NCBI GenBank assembly: GCA_965116445.1
Contig: OZ220688.1
Coordinates: 1,240,001-1,304,000, forward strand
Direction of reading: 5' to 3'
Length of the DNA stretch: 64,000 nt
Source: Multivorans sp965116445
GTDB lineage: Bacteria > Acidobacteriota > Thermoanaerobaculia > Multivoradales > Multivoraceae
Positions 33,919-43,415 of the stretch are shown here, one piece after another. The stretch's first letter is position 1. The number at the start of each line of letters is the position of its first letter. Below the pieces are notes generated by a model that saw only the letters and a list, made by a program, of their open reading frames with translations, did not search any database and was not told the DNA's origin. The position numbers and the translations under genes are program-made.

Positions 33919-35073
33919 CTAGAGATAGTTGGCCGGATGGCCGGTAGCGAACACCAGCACGGACTGGCCGGAACGGATCGTACCGGAGTCGCTCAGGTGG
34001 AAGAGCGCCGCCATCGCCGCCGCGGTCTCCGGACCGACCAGGAGCCCTTCCTCCGCCGCCACTCGCGCCGCGGTTGCAGCAACCTCGGCCTCCTCCACCG
34101 CCACGGCGGCGCCACCGCTGTCCCGCAGCGCCCGCAGGATGAGGAAGTCGCCGATCGCCGCGGGCACCCGCAGCCCCCAGACTTCCGTATCCGGTTCCCG
34201 CCAGGGATCGGCGTGGTCACTGCCTGCCTCGTGGGCACGCACGATCGGCGCGCAGCCGGCCATCTGGACGACGGCGAACCTGGCCGGCGGACCGCTCAGA
34301 ATGCCCAGCGTGCGCAGCTCGGCGAAGGCCTTCGCCATGCCGACGATGCCGGTCCCGCCGCCGGTGGGATAGATGATCCAGTCCGGTAGCCGCCAGCCGA
34401 ACTGCTCCGCGACCTCGAAGCCCATCGTCTTCTTTCCTTCCACGCGGTACGGCTCACGCAGGGTCGAGAGATCCCACAAGTCGCCGCCCCGCTCCCTGAG
34501 TGCAGCGCCGGCGTCGACCAGTGTCCCGCCGGCCTCGATGACCTCGGCCCCGAAGGCGCGACAACGCTCGCGTACCGTAGCCGGCGTATCCTCGGGCAGG
34601 GCCACACGGCAGGGCAGCCCCGCGGCGGCGGCGTAGGCAGCGGCTGCGACGCCCGCGTTGCCGGCGCTCGGAAGCTGCACGCCAGGGGCGCCGAGTTCCC
34701 GCGCCCGGTTCACCGCCAGCGACAGCCCCCGATCCTTGAAGGAACCGGTCGGATTACCCGCTTCGTTCTTCAGAAAGACCCGAACCTTGTCAGGCGCCAG
34801 TCGACGAAGCTGAACCACCGGCGTGCCCCCCTCGCCGAGATCGACCCGGTCGTGGAAAGAGGCAACCGGCAACAGCTCGCGGTAGCGCCACAAGGTCCAC
34901 GGTCGCCTGGGCAGAGCCCCGGCGAAGGCACTCCCCCGCTTCTGGTCGAGATCGTAGTCGACCAACCAGGGCTTGCCCGCGGGCGACAGAAAGGCCGGTT
35001 CGTCAAGTGGCGCCCGCGCCCCGGTCGCGGAGCAGACGAGGCCCCTCGCCCACGTGTTCCCGTTCGCCTGCAT
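33919..35073 (-). CDS. thrC: Threonine synthase
   Basis: 384-aa PLP enzyme of fold type II converting O-phosphohomoserine to threonine. The PLP lysine is in N-P-T-G-S-F-K-D-R-G near residue 113. The phosphate-binding S-A-G-N-A-G-V-A and T-G-G-G-T-G motifs are seen. The N-terminal 40 residues contain one cysteine (L-V-C-S-A-T-G) as in zinc-ribbon-like class starts. The domain arrangement fits the plant/archaeal type. Another fold II enzyme (for example a threonine dehydratase-like one) is less likely, given the N-terminal extension. Confidence 0.85.
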   Translation of the reverse strand: MQANGNTWARGLVCSATGARAPLDEPAFLSPAGKPWLVDYDLDQKRGSAFAGALPRRPWTLWRYRELLPVASFHDRVDLGEGGTPVVQLRRLAPDKVRVFLKNEAGNPTGSFKDRGLSLAVNRARELGAPGVQLPSAGNAGVAAAAYAAAAGLPCRVALPEDTPATVRERCRAFGAEVIEAGGTLVDAGAALRERGGDLWDLSTLREPYRVEGKKTMGFEVAEQFGWRLPDWIIYPTGGGTGIVGMAKAFAELRTLGILSGPPARFAVVQMAGCAPIVRAHEAGSDHADPWREPDTEVWGLRVPAAIGDFLILRALRDSGGAAVAVEEAEVAATAARVAAEEGLLVGPETAAAMAALFHLSDSGTIRSGQSVLVFATGHPANYL

Positions 35074-35173
35074 TTCAACCGATCTCGGCGTCAGAGGCTA
35101 GCACCAGTTCCCGAAGGCTACCCCCTCAACAAGGACACAACACACTGAAAAACAACAACTTAGGCCCAAAACG

Positions 35174-35182
35174 TGCTATGAT
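35174..35182 (+). promoter_or_regulatory. Extended -10 promoter before the pseudokinase gene
   Basis: TGC then TATGAT (35177-35182) in an AT-richer patch about 38 bases before ATG 35220. There is no clear -35, which is common with extended -10 promoters. Confidence 0.55.
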
Positions 35183-35219
35183 CGGCGTCTACCGACGATC
35201 AACTTCTTCGCATTAGTCC

Positions 35220-37043
35220 ATGAGCAAACGAATCGGCGACTTCGAAATCGTCGGCCGTCTCGAGGCCCCCGCTGGAGCCGCTTCCTATCTGGCCCGCCAC
35301 GCGACCGACGGCTCTTCGGCCACGATCGACATCTGGACGCCCGAGACTCCCGACGCACAGGCGCGATTCCTGGATCGCGCCACCGCCAGTGAGCGGCTCG
35401 AGCACGATGGCATCGCCCGTATCCTCGACTTCGGAATCGACGGCACCACCTCCTGCCGCATCGAAGCGTTCGCCGACGGTGAGACCCTGGCGGAGAAGCT
35501 CAGGCAAACCGGCGACCTGAAGAGAGAGACCATCCTGGCTTGGCTGGCCCAGATCGCGCGTGCCCTCGAGTACGCGCACGGTCTGGGCGTCGTTCACGGC
35601 GACCTGCACCCCGGATTGGTGACCATCCGTTCCGACGCCACCGCTCAACTGCGCGGCTTCGCCAATCCGCGCACAACCGGCGAACTCCTGTATCGCGCCC
35701 CCGAACTCATCCGCGGCGAGGCGGTCGATGGGCGGACCGACCTGTACGCCTTCGGTGTTCTGCTCCATCGCCTGGTGGCCTGCCAGCCGGGCGCGAATCC
35801 AGTCCTTAGCCGCAGGCTGAAGACCAACCCTTCCCCGCCGCTGGCCGATTTGCCCGCGAACTTCCCGCGCCGCCTGATTCCCGTCCTCGAAAGTTGCCTC
35901 AGCAACGATCCCGCCGATCGCCTCGACAACTTCACGACCGTTGTCGGCGCAATCGAGGCCGCCATCCACGATACGGCCAGCGTCGCCGCGGTCGCCGCGG
36001 AAGCCTCCCCGCCGGCAGACGTTCCCGATGCCCCCGCCGCGTCTCCGAGCTGGGATTCAGCGACCGTGGCGGCAGGCCGGGGCACTTCGAGCGCCGGCCC
36101 GATCGCGGACATCGCGGTGCGGAAATCGACTGGGGGCGACGCCCCTCTGGTCGACGTCGAGCTCCGTGGCGACGAATCCGGCAACGGCGACGCGACTCCG
36201 CCCAGTCTCGAGACGGTGGCGGCTGCGATCAAGCGGCCCTCGCGCTACCGCTTCCGCCGACGCTGGCTGACTTTCGCGACCGTAGCCGGAACCGCGCTCT
36301 GGCTCGGCGGCACCCTCTGGTGGTCCCAGGGCAGTCCGGCCGTGGCCGGTTCCGAAGTGTCCGCGACCGCGGAGGAAACGCTTTCCGGGCCGCCGCCGGC
36401 AGGCAACCCGGCGGCGACCGGCGAGGCCGTCTCCCCCGTCGACCTCCAGTCCCCGGCAGACGTCGCGCCGTCGCCCCCTCCGGACCGGTTCGATGCGGTA
36501 GAGCCCGCCCGCCGTGGCACGGGCCGCCTGGCTCTGGCACCCGCCTGGCACCCGGAGATCACCGTCTCGGTGGCGGCTGCGGAACCTGTCGTCCTCGACC
36601 GCCGGCGCGTCTTCGAAGTGGAAGCCGGCGTCGACCACGTGCTCACGTTCGAACTCGCAACGCGCGACTACCAGATTCGGGAGCAGGTCGTCGCCCAGGT
36701 CCCGTCGGGCCGGCTGCTGGAAACGCCCGTGCCCCTGGTGCGTCCCGGCTTCCTCAGCGTGGCCCCGGCGGAGGAGTCTGCGCGCCCCGTCTTCGTGCGC
36801 ATCGGGGACGAGGCGATCGGCTGGACACCGATCGCGCGCCTGCAACTGCCCGTCGGCGCCCATGTGATCAGCGTCTTCAAGAACCCCACATGGCGGCCCG
36901 AGGAGCGGATCGAGCAGCGGATCCGCGTACGGTCCAGGCAGGAAACCACCGTGCAGTTCGACCTCGAATCCGAACCGCCGGCATTGATCGTCGACGGTCG
37001 GAGGATCGAGTACGCTCCGGTCGATGCCGAGCCTGGACCGTAG
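35220..37043 (+). CDS. Protein kinase-like membrane protein, probable pseudokinase
   Basis: 607 aa. Residues 1 to about 245 follow a serine/threonine kinase fold, but key residues are missing. The VAIK lysine is Asp37. The catalytic loop reads H-G-D-L-H-P-G-L (126-133), so Asp128 is kept but the Lys and metal-binding Asn are lost. The DFG motif is G-F-A (146-148). A-P-E and the D-L-Y-A-F-G helix are kept, so the fold is likely intact. A Pro/Ala-rich linker follows, then one transmembrane helix (about 348-367) and a ~240-residue outer region. It probably acts as a binding or scaffold receptor rather than a kinase. Its last 20 bases overlap the next gene. Confidence 0.8.
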   Translation: MSKRIGDFEIVGRLEAPAGAASYLARHATDGSSATIDIWTPETPDAQARFLDRATASERLEHDGIARILDFGIDGTTSCRIEAFADGETLAEKLRQTGDLKRETILAWLAQIARALEYAHGLGVVHGDLHPGLVTIRSDATAQLRGFANPRTTGELLYRAPELIRGEAVDGRTDLYAFGVLLHRLVACQPGANPVLSRRLKTNPSPPLADLPANFPRRLIPVLESCLSNDPADRLDNFTTVVGAIEAAIHDTASVAAVAAEASPPADVPDAPAASPSWDSATVAAGRGTSSAGPIADIAVRKSTGGDAPLVDVELRGDESGNGDATPPSLETVAAAIKRPSRYRFRRRWLTFATVAGTALWLGGTLWWSQGSPAVAGSEVSATAEETLSGPPPAGNPAATGEAVSPVDLQSPADVAPSPPPDRFDAVEPARRGTGRLALAPAWHPEITVSVAAAEPVVLDRRRVFEVEAGVDHVLTFELATRDYQIREQVVAQVPSGRLLETPVPLVRPGFLSVAPAEESARPVFVRIGDEAIGWTPIARLQLPVGAHVISVFKNPTWRPEERIEQRIRVRSRQETTVQFDLESEPPALIVDGRRIEYAPVDAEPGP

Positions 37044-38001
37044 CACCGACGCCAGTGTCGAGCGGTCGCCCCTCGATGTCAGTGTGCTGGTTCCGGTGCT
37101 CAATGAGGAAGCCACCGTAGCCAGCCTGGCTGAACGCGTACTCGCGAATCTGGACGCCATCGGCGCCCGCTCCGAACTCGTGTTCATCGACGATGGCTCA
37201 ACCGACACAACGTCGGACGAGGTGCGGCGACAGCACGAGCGGGATTCGAGGGTCCGCCTGATCCGCCTGCGCCGAAACTTCGGCAAGGCGGCAGCGCTCT
37301 CCGCGGGCGTCGATCATGCTCGCGGCGCCATTCTGGTCACGATGGACGGCGATCTCCAGGACGATCCGGACGAGATTCCCCGCCTCCTCCAGGCGCTCGA
37401 AGACGGCCCTCTCGACCTGGTCAGCGGCTGGAAGCGAACCCGCCGCGACCCGTTGCGGCGCCGCCTGGCGTCGAAGGTCTTCAACTGGGTAACGCGAACG
37501 CTCTCCAACGTCAATCTGCACGACTTCAACTCGGGCTTCAAGGCCTACCGCCGCGAGGTCCTCGAGCAGGTGGCCGTCTACGGCGAACTCCATCGCTACA
37601 TTCCCGTCCTCGCCAGCCGCCGCGGTTTCGTCATCGGCGAGATTCCAGTCGCCCACCATCCGCGCCGGGTCGGCCGCAGCCGGTACGGCTGGGATCGGTC
37701 CTACAAGGGCCCGGTCGACCTGATCACCGTGCTCTTCATCAGCCGGTTTACCCGCCGACCCCTCCACCTGTTCGGGCCGATCGGGCTGATCAGTTGTGCC
37801 CTGGGCTTCGGCATCTGCGCCTGGCTGGCCGCGCTCTGGTTCGCGGGCGCCTCCCTCTCCAATCGGCCCCTGCTGCTCCTCGGCGTCCTGCTGATGGTGC
37901 TCGGCATTCAGATCGTCACGACCGGCCTGATCGGCGAGCTGATCACCTTCAAGAACTTCCGCAGGCACGACAGCTACTCGATAAGAGAGCGGGTCGGCTG
38001 A
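37024..38001 (+). CDS. Family 2 glycosyltransferase with two C-terminal membrane helices (DPM1/ArnC-like)
   Basis: 325 aa. GT-A domain with V-L-V-P-V-L-N-E-E near residue 21, F-I-D-D-G-S-T-D near 58, the D-G-D-L-Q-D-D-P DXD-type motif near 103, and two helices at about 250-275 and 282-305. Such proteins transfer sugars from nucleotide sugars to polyprenyl phosphate. The start overlaps the pseudokinase gene. A GT4 gene follows 19 bases downstream, so this is an envelope glycan cluster. Confidence 0.88.
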   Translation: MPSLDRSTDASVERSPLDVSVLVPVLNEEATVASLAERVLANLDAIGARSELVFIDDGSTDTTSDEVRRQHERDSRVRLIRLRRNFGKAAALSAGVDHARGAILVTMDGDLQDDPDEIPRLLQALEDGPLDLVSGWKRTRRDPLRRRLASKVFNWVTRTLSNVNLHDFNSGFKAYRREVLEQVAVYGELHRYIPVLASRRGFVIGEIPVAHHPRRVGRSRYGWDRSYKGPVDLITVLFISRFTRRPLHLFGPIGLISCALGFGICAWLAALWFAGASLSNRPLLLLGVLLMVLGIQIVTTGLIGELITFKNFRRHDSYSIRERVG

Positions 38002-38020
38002 CACCGGCCCGGGAGGCGAC

Positions 38021-39343
38021 TTGCCTGAACGGATCCTGACCTCGGCGGCGGAACGGGGCGGGCGAACCGGCTTCCCCGCCGCGGGTCTGCGGATCCTCTT
38101 CCTCACCCAGACCTACCCGCGCTGGCCGGGCGATACGGCTGGACCGTTCATCCGCGAACTGGCCCGGGGCCTGGTCCGCGGCGGCGACCGCGTCACCGTG
38201 CTGACGCCGCGCGCGAAGGGTGTGCGCCTTTCCTGGGTCGACGACGGCGTCGACGTCCACGCGTTCGCGTACGCGCCACGACGCCTCGAGGTGATCGGTT
38301 ACGGGCGCAGTCTGGCCTCCGATGAGCGCATCCGGTTTGGAGCGGGTCTGGCGGCACCCCTCTACCTGCGCGCCGCCGCCGCCGCGGTCGGCCGCCATCT
38401 CACGCGCGACGCCTACGACCTGCTGCACGCGCACTGGCTCGCCCCGAACGGACTGGTCGCGCTGTGGCCGGGCGTCCGCAAGCACGACGCCGTGATCGCC
38501 GCGGGGCTGCACGGCAGCGACGTCTTCATCGCCGAGAAGGCAGCGGCCCGTCCCGCGATCCGGCGCGCCCTGAAGCGCTGCGAACTCCTGACCGGCTGCT
38601 CGCCGGAACTTGTCGAGCGAGTCGTGAAACTGGGCTACCGCGGCAAGCCCCGCCGGGTCATTCCCTATGGCGTCGATGTGGACCTCTTCTGCCCCGCTGA
38701 CGAGGCGGCGCGCCAGTCGAGAGCCACTGGGTGGCGCGAGCGGCTGGGCATCCCCGCCGACGCCACGATGCTGCTCGGCGTCGGGCGGCTGGCCACGAAG
38801 AAGGGATTCCACGTCCTGGTCGACGTACTGCCGCGGCTCCTGGCCGAGTTCGACGAGTTGCACGCCGTGATCGCCGGCGGCGGCGACCAGATGCCAGAGC
38901 TCCTGGCCGCCGTCGCGGAGTGGTCGCCGGAGCACGTCGCCCGAATCCACCTTCCCGGCCTCGTCGCCCACGACGATCTGCCCGACCTCTACCGCAGTGC
39001 GGACCTCTTCGTCCTGCCCGCGGTCCACGACCCGCAGGGCAACGTCGACGGTCTCCCCAACGTGATCCTCGAAGCGCTGGCGAGCGGTCTGCCCGTGGTT
39101 TCGACCGCGATCTCGGGGATTCCGCTGGCAATCGAATCCGGGGTCGAGGGAATCCTCGTTCCCGAGCAGGATCGCCCCGCTCTGGAGGGCGCGATCGCCA
39201 GTCTGCTGCGGTCTCCCGAACGCCGCGCCCGGATGGGTGCCCGAGCCCGCGCCAGAGCCGTTTCGCACCTGACCTGGGACCAGGTCGCCGCCGCGTACCG
39301 CGACGCCTACCTGGAGGCCCTGTCCGAACGCCAACGACAGTGA
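38021..39343 (+). CDS. Family 4 glycosyltransferase
   Basis: 440 aa, GT-B fold. The N-terminal domain has F-L-T-Q-T-Y-P-R-W-P-G-D-T; the C-terminal UDP-sugar site has G-V-G-R-L-A-T-K-K-G near residue 248, and the E-x7-E-like region follows as P-N-V-I-L-E-A-L-A-S-G-L-P-V. TTG start with GGGAGG 5 bases upstream. The stop overlaps the GTG of the CPBP protease gene. Acceptor and sugar are unknown. Confidence 0.87.
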   Translation: MPERILTSAAERGGRTGFPAAGLRILFLTQTYPRWPGDTAGPFIRELARGLVRGGDRVTVLTPRAKGVRLSWVDDGVDVHAFAYAPRRLEVIGYGRSLASDERIRFGAGLAAPLYLRAAAAAVGRHLTRDAYDLLHAHWLAPNGLVALWPGVRKHDAVIAAGLHGSDVFIAEKAAARPAIRRALKRCELLTGCSPELVERVVKLGYRGKPRRVIPYGVDVDLFCPADEAARQSRATGWRERLGIPADATMLLGVGRLATKKGFHVLVDVLPRLLAEFDELHAVIAGGGDQMPELLAAVAEWSPEHVARIHLPGLVAHDDLPDLYRSADLFVLPAVHDPQGNVDGLPNVILEALASGLPVVSTAISGIPLAIESGVEGILVPEQDRPALEGAIASLLRSPERRARMGARARARAVSHLTWDQVAAAYRDAYLEALSERQRQ

Positions 39344-40080
39344 AGAGCGTGCGTCAGGAAGCAGCGTTCGGCTCACGCAGCCGAAGGGTCTGGTGGGGCG
39401 TCCTGGTCGCCGCGATGACCCTGCCCACCCTGGCCTCGCTCGCCTACTTCGTCTGGCTCGAAGGCACCGCCTGGGTCGCCCCTGCCTACCTCGGCGCCAA
39501 GGTGCTCCAGTTCGCCGCGCCAGTAGCAGCCCTGGCGGTGCTGCTGGCGGCCGCGACGGGGCCCGTGCGGCCTGGTCGTTCCGTGGCCCTCGGTCTGGGC
39601 ACGGGGATGGCCGGGGCAGCGTTCACCTGGCTCAGCTACGTCGCGCTGTTTCGCGGAGGCGAGATGGCGGCCACCGCGGCCGAGGCAATCACGGTCAAGC
39701 TGGCCGACTTCCACCTTGACGCCCTCTGGCGCTACGTCCTTGCCGCGCTTCTCATCAGCTTCCTCCACTCCTGGCTCGAGGAGGTCTACTGGCGCGCGTT
39801 CGTCTACCGCTGGCTCGACCGCCTGATGCACTCGGAGTGGTCCCTGGTCGTAGCCGCCCTCGGCTTCGCAGCCCACCATGTCGTGGTCATCGCGGTCTAT
39901 CTGGGGGACGCATCCGTCTTCGTCCTGGTCCTCATGTCCCTACCTGTCGCCCTGAGCGGAGTTCTCTGGTGCCTTCTCTACCGCACCACGGGAAACCGCC
40001 TGCTAGCCCCCTGGATCAGCCACATCTGTCTCGACGTCGCCATCATGGCGGTGGGCTACGACCTGATCTTCGTCGACTGA
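39340..40080 (+). CDS. CPBP-family intramembrane metalloprotease
   Basis: 246 aa with about six to eight membrane segments. CAAX-protease/bacteriocin-processing motifs: E-E-V-Y-W-R (the E-E-x3-R motif) near residue 147, H-H in F-A-A-H-H near 178, and W-I-S-H-I-C-L-D near 228. Members cleave within the membrane; the substrate is unknown. The GTG start at 39340 overlaps the upstream stop (GTGA). Longer frame upstream is a shadow of the glycosyltransferase gene. Confidence 0.85.
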   Translation: MKSVRQEAAFGSRSRRVWWGVLVAAMTLPTLASLAYFVWLEGTAWVAPAYLGAKVLQFAAPVAALAVLLAAATGPVRPGRSVALGLGTGMAGAAFTWLSYVALFRGGEMAATAAEAITVKLADFHLDALWRYVLAALLISFLHSWLEEVYWRAFVYRWLDRLMHSEWSLVVAALGFAAHHVVVIAVYLGDASVFVLVLMSLPVALSGVLWCLLYRTTGNRLLAPWISHICLDVAIMAVGYDLIFVD

Positions 40081-40153
40081 GTTCCCGATGCGACAGCGCA
40101 GCGAGTCCCCCGGGAACCCCTTGGCCCCGGACGCCCTCGGACCGGCGGGTGCG

Positions 40154-41203
40154 CTAGCGCTGACCGCGCGCCGTCGGCAGACCCTGCTCGCGTAGCCAGT
40201 CGTCGTTGTAGATCGTGCTCAGGTAGCGGGTGCCGGAATCCGGGAAGAGGGTCACGACGCGGGCGCCGGGCTGCAATTCGGGGAGCATCTCGCGTACGCC
40301 CCAGAGCGCGGCACCGCTCGATCCGCCCACGAGCATCGCCTCGTCGCAAGCGAGTTCCCGGGCGGCCAGAAAGGCCTCCGCGTCGCTGACCTGGAGCATC
40401 CGGTCGAAGACGTCGAACTCCGGGCAGTCGATGATCTCTTCGTCACCCAGTCCCTCGAGCAGATAGCGGCGAGGAGGCGCGGAGTCGTCCTCGGCCCCCG
40501 CCAGGGCCGCGAAATGGCGACTGAATACCGAGCCTTCGACATCGACCGCGATGACCCGGATCTTCGGATTCTGTTCCTTCAGATAGCGGCCCACACCGGA
40601 GACGGTGCCGCCGGTGCCGATGCCACCGACGAAGACGTCGATCCGCCCACCCATCTGGCGCCAGATCTCCGGGGCGGTCGTCTCGTAGTGGCAGCGATTG
40701 TTGTCGCGGTTGTTGTGCTGATCGGGGAAGAAAGCCTCCGGATGCGAGGCGGCCAGGCTCTGCGCCTTCCGGTTGTACGACTCCGGGTGCTCCGGGGGCA
40801 GATCGCCATCCACGAGGATCAACTCGACCCCCAGCGCCCGCAGGCAGTCCAGCTTCTCGCGGCTGGTCTGGCGGCGGACGACCGCGCGGCAGCGCAGCCC
40901 GCGGTTCGTGGCCATCATCGCCAGTCCCATCGCCGTGTTGCCGGACGAAGCCTCGATCACGACGCCTCCCGGCGAAAGCTCTCCCGAGGCGAGCGCCCGG
41001 TCCACCAGATACCGCGCAACACGGTCCTTCACACTGCCCATCGGGTTCAGGTACTCGAGCTTCGCGAACACCTCGACTTCCTTCGCGCCCGCACCCAGCG
41101 AGCGGCGGAGACGCACCAACGGCGTGCCGCCGATCGCCTCGCTCACGTCCTCGCAGGTCTTCTCGCGGAGCGCCGCGGAAGCGGGGACGCCCGTGGCTTT
41201 CAA
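40154..41203 (-). CDS. Cysteine synthase / cystathionine beta-synthase-family PLP enzyme
   Basis: 349 aa, fold type II PLP enzyme. The PLP lysine is in N-P-M-G-S-V-K-D-R near residue 56, the substrate loop is E-A-S-S-G-N-T near 84, and the phosphate loop is G-T-G-G-T near 197. The tail Y-L-S-T-I-Y-N-D-D-W is typical of the cystathionine beta-synthase-like branch. It makes cysteine or cystathionine from serine or O-acetylserine; which one is uncertain. No CBS domain is attached. Start overlaps the glycosylase stop (ATGA). Confidence 0.88.
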   Translation of the reverse strand: MKATGVPASAALREKTCEDVSEAIGGTPLVRLRRSLGAGAKEVEVFAKLEYLNPMGSVKDRVARYLVDRALASGELSPGGVVIEASSGNTAMGLAMMATNRGLRCRAVVRRQTSREKLDCLRALGVELILVDGDLPPEHPESYNRKAQSLAASHPEAFFPDQHNNRDNNRCHYETTAPEIWRQMGGRIDVFVGGIGTGGTVSGVGRYLKEQNPKIRVIAVDVEGSVFSRHFAALAGAEDDSAPPRRYLLEGLGDEEIIDCPEFDVFDRMLQVSDAEAFLAARELACDEAMLVGGSSGAALWGVREMLPELQPGARVVTLFPDSGTRYLSTIYNDDWLREQGLPTARGQR

Positions 41204-41871
41204 GGCGCCTCCAGCAGACGATCACGGACGAGCTGCATGTCTTCCCAGGTGGCTCGCTTGTGGGACGGATCCCGGAGCAGGAAGGCCGGGTGGTAGGTGA
41301 CCCGAACCGGCACTCCCGCCACGTCGTGCCAGTGACCGCGAAGACGGCCCACGGAGTCTCTCGTCTGCAACAGTTGCTGGGCCGCGACCCCGCCGAGGGC
41401 GACGATCACCCGGGGGGCGATGAGTTCGACCTGCCGGTCGAGGAACGAACGGCAGGCGGCGGCCTCGTCGGGCTGCGGATTGCGGTTGTTCGGCGGCCGG
41501 CACTTGACCACGTTCGTGATGTAGACGTCCTCGCGCCGCAGGTCGATGGCCTGGATGATCCGGTTCAGGAGCTGGCCAGCGGGCCCCACGAAGGGCAGGC
41601 CCTGCCGATCCTCGTTGTAGCCGGGGCCCTCGCCGACGAACATCAGGTCCGCGTCGCCGTCGCCGTCGCCGAACACGACCGTGTTGCGCTGCTCGCAGAG
41701 CCGGCACGCGGTACAGCCCTGAGCCTCCTCCGCGACCGCCTGCAAGCGTTCCAGGCGGCCTGCCCCACCCTCCGGCGCGGCCTCCGCCGCCCCCGGCGGA
41801 TAGGCGTCCTCGAAGCCGAGTTCCCGCAGGAGGCGCAACTCCTGGCCCACCGAGAGTTGAAGTCGCGTCAC
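41200..41871 (-). CDS. Family 4-type uracil-DNA glycosylase (iron-sulfur)
   Basis: 223 aa. It removes uracil from DNA. Four iron-sulfur ligand cysteines are visible: Cys53 and Cys56 in G-C-T-A-C-R, and the pair in V-K-C-R-P-P ... A-A-A-C-R. Motif A is G-E-G-P-G-Y-N-E-D near 78, and the C-terminal motif is T-Y-H-P-A near residue 198. The GTG start lies 7 bases after the coaBC stop; the longer frame upstream is a shadow of coaBC. Confidence 0.9.
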   Translation of the reverse strand: MTRLQLSVGQELRLLRELGFEDAYPPGAAEAAPEGGAGRLERLQAVAEEAQGCTACRLCEQRNTVVFGDGDGDADLMFVGEGPGYNEDRQGLPFVGPAGQLLNRIIQAIDLRREDVYITNVVKCRPPNNRNPQPDEAAACRSFLDRQVELIAPRVIVALGGVAAQQLLQTRDSVGRLRGHWHDVAGVPVRVTYHPAFLLRDPSHKRATWEDMQLVRDRLLEAP

Positions 41872-41878
41872 GAGCCAA

Positions 41879-43129
41879 TCAGCTCGAAACGGTCCCGTCG
41901 CCGGCGAACAACTCCAGCAAGCGCCCCGCCAACTCGTTCTTCGACTGCTTCGGGAAGCGAACGGGAGCGCCGCCCCGACCGAAGACGACCACCTCATTGT
42001 CCGTCGCCTCGAAGCCGATGTCGGGCCGCGACACGTCGTTCGCGACGATCCAGTGCGCCTGCTTCGCTTCCAGCTTGCCTCGCGCCGAGTCCTCGAGGTC
42101 CTCCGTCTCGGCCGCAAACCCGACGCGCATCGCCTCAGGCGCCAATGACGACAGACCGGCGAGGAGGTCGGGGTTTTGCGTCAATTCGAGCACCATGCCG
42201 TCGGCGCCGGACTTCTTGAGCTTCTGGTCTGCGCGCTCACGCGGCCGGTAGTCGGCCACCGCGGCCGCCATCACGACCAGATCGGCCGCCGGCGCCGCTT
42301 CCTCGAGGGCCGCCTGCATTTCGCTCGCCGCGACGACATCGATCCGCCGCACGCCCTCCGGAGTCTCCTGGTTCACGGGGCCGGCGACGAGGGTGACTTC
42401 CGCGCCGCGAAGGGCCGCCTGCCGCGCCAGGGCGAAGCCCATCCGCCCACTTGACCGGTTGCCGATGAAACGAACCGGGTCGATCGCCTCGTAGGTCGGT
42501 CCGGCCGTGACGACGACTCGCCAGCCGGCCAGTGGCCCCACCGGCGAGGCGGCCACGCCCTCGGGCAGCGCCAGCTTCCGGCACACGGCCTCCACGATCG
42601 TCTCCGGTTCCACCATGCGGCCCAATCCCCGCTCGCCCGAAGCCAGCGCGCCCTCGACCGGCCCCACCATCTCCACGCCGCGGGCGCACAGCGCCTCGAC
42701 CTGAGCCTCTACCTGGGGCTTGCGCCACATCGCGTCGTGCATCGCGGGCGCCACGACCACCGGTCCCTCGAACATCAGGGCAGTCGTACTCAGGAAGTCG
42801 TCCGCGAGTCCGAGGGACAGGCGGGCCAGGGTGTTGGCTGTTGCCGGCGCCACGCAGAGCAGATCGGCCCACTGCGCCGCCTCGACATGGAGTTCAGCGC
42901 CGTCCACCCCGCCGTCGCGGGAGAGGTAGCTCTGGCCATAGACTCGTTCGCCACTCAACACCTCGAGCGTGAGCGGCGACACAAAGCTCTCGGCCGCCAG
43001 GGTCGGCGCGCAGCGCACGGAGATCCCGCGCTCCCGGAGCCGGCGGACCAGGTATGCGCCCTTGTAGGCGGCGATCCCGCCGCTTATGCCGAGAAGAACT
43101 CGGGCAGCCCGTGCAAGCGCGTCGGGCAC
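41879..43129 (-). CDS. coaBC: Bifunctional phosphopantothenoylcysteine decarboxylase / phosphopantothenate-cysteine ligase
   Basis: 416 aa. The first half is the FMN-dependent CoaC flavoprotein: G-I-S-G-G-I-A-A-Y-K near the start, with A-P-A-T-A-N-T and P-A-M-H-x-x-M-W for the active site. The second half is the CoaB ligase with T-A-G-P-T-Y-E-A-I-D-P-V-R and N-R-S-S-G. Together they make two steps of coenzyme A synthesis. GTG 43129 is chosen because the next upstream ATG (43174) overlaps rpoZ by 32 bases; either is possible. Confidence 0.93.
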   Translation of the reverse strand: MPDALARAARVLLGISGGIAAYKGAYLVRRLRERGISVRCAPTLAAESFVSPLTLEVLSGERVYGQSYLSRDGGVDGAELHVEAAQWADLLCVAPATANTLARLSLGLADDFLSTTALMFEGPVVVAPAMHDAMWRKPQVEAQVEALCARGVEMVGPVEGALASGERGLGRMVEPETIVEAVCRKLALPEGVAASPVGPLAGWRVVVTAGPTYEAIDPVRFIGNRSSGRMGFALARQAALRGAEVTLVAGPVNQETPEGVRRIDVVAASEMQAALEEAAPAADLVVMAAAVADYRPRERADQKLKKSGADGMVLELTQNPDLLAGLSSLAPEAMRVGFAAETEDLEDSARGKLEAKQAHWIVANDVSRPDIGFEATDNEVVVFGRGGAPVRFPKQSKNELAGRLLELFAGDGTVSS

Positions 43130-43142
43130 ACTCGGGGCGGCT

Positions 43143-43415
43143 CTAGTGGACTGTGCCGCGCGGCCCGAAGGCATCGTCGCCGGGCTGCGAGCCGCCGTCC
43201 TCGCCACTCGCCGCCGCGGAAGACTCGGGCGCCTCGCCGAAGTCCCACTCGACCAGATCGCGCTGCATCTCGCTCATCGCGTGGCGGGCGAACTTCGGGC
43301 TCTCCCGGGGCATGCGCTCCTGGGCGCCTCGAATCAACTGCTCGGCGCGACGCGCGGCCAGAAGGACGAAACGGAACTTGCTATCCACTTTTTCAGGAAA
43401 ACGGCCCATGTGCAT
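43143..43415 (-). CDS. rpoZ: RNA polymerase omega subunit
   Basis: 90 aa (88 from ATG 43409). The omega fold segment S-K-F-R-F-V-L-L-A-A-R-R-A-E-Q-L is plain, followed by K-F-A-R-H-A-M-S-E-M and an acidic, Ser-rich tail. It helps assemble the beta-prime subunit. Position directly after gmk is diagnostic. The start overlaps the gmk 3' end by 23 bases in another frame. Confidence 0.9.
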   Translation of the reverse strand: MHMGRFPEKVDSKFRFVLLAARRAEQLIRGAQERMPRESPKFARHAMSEMQRDLVEWDFGEAPESSAAASGEDGGSQPGDDAFGPRGTVH

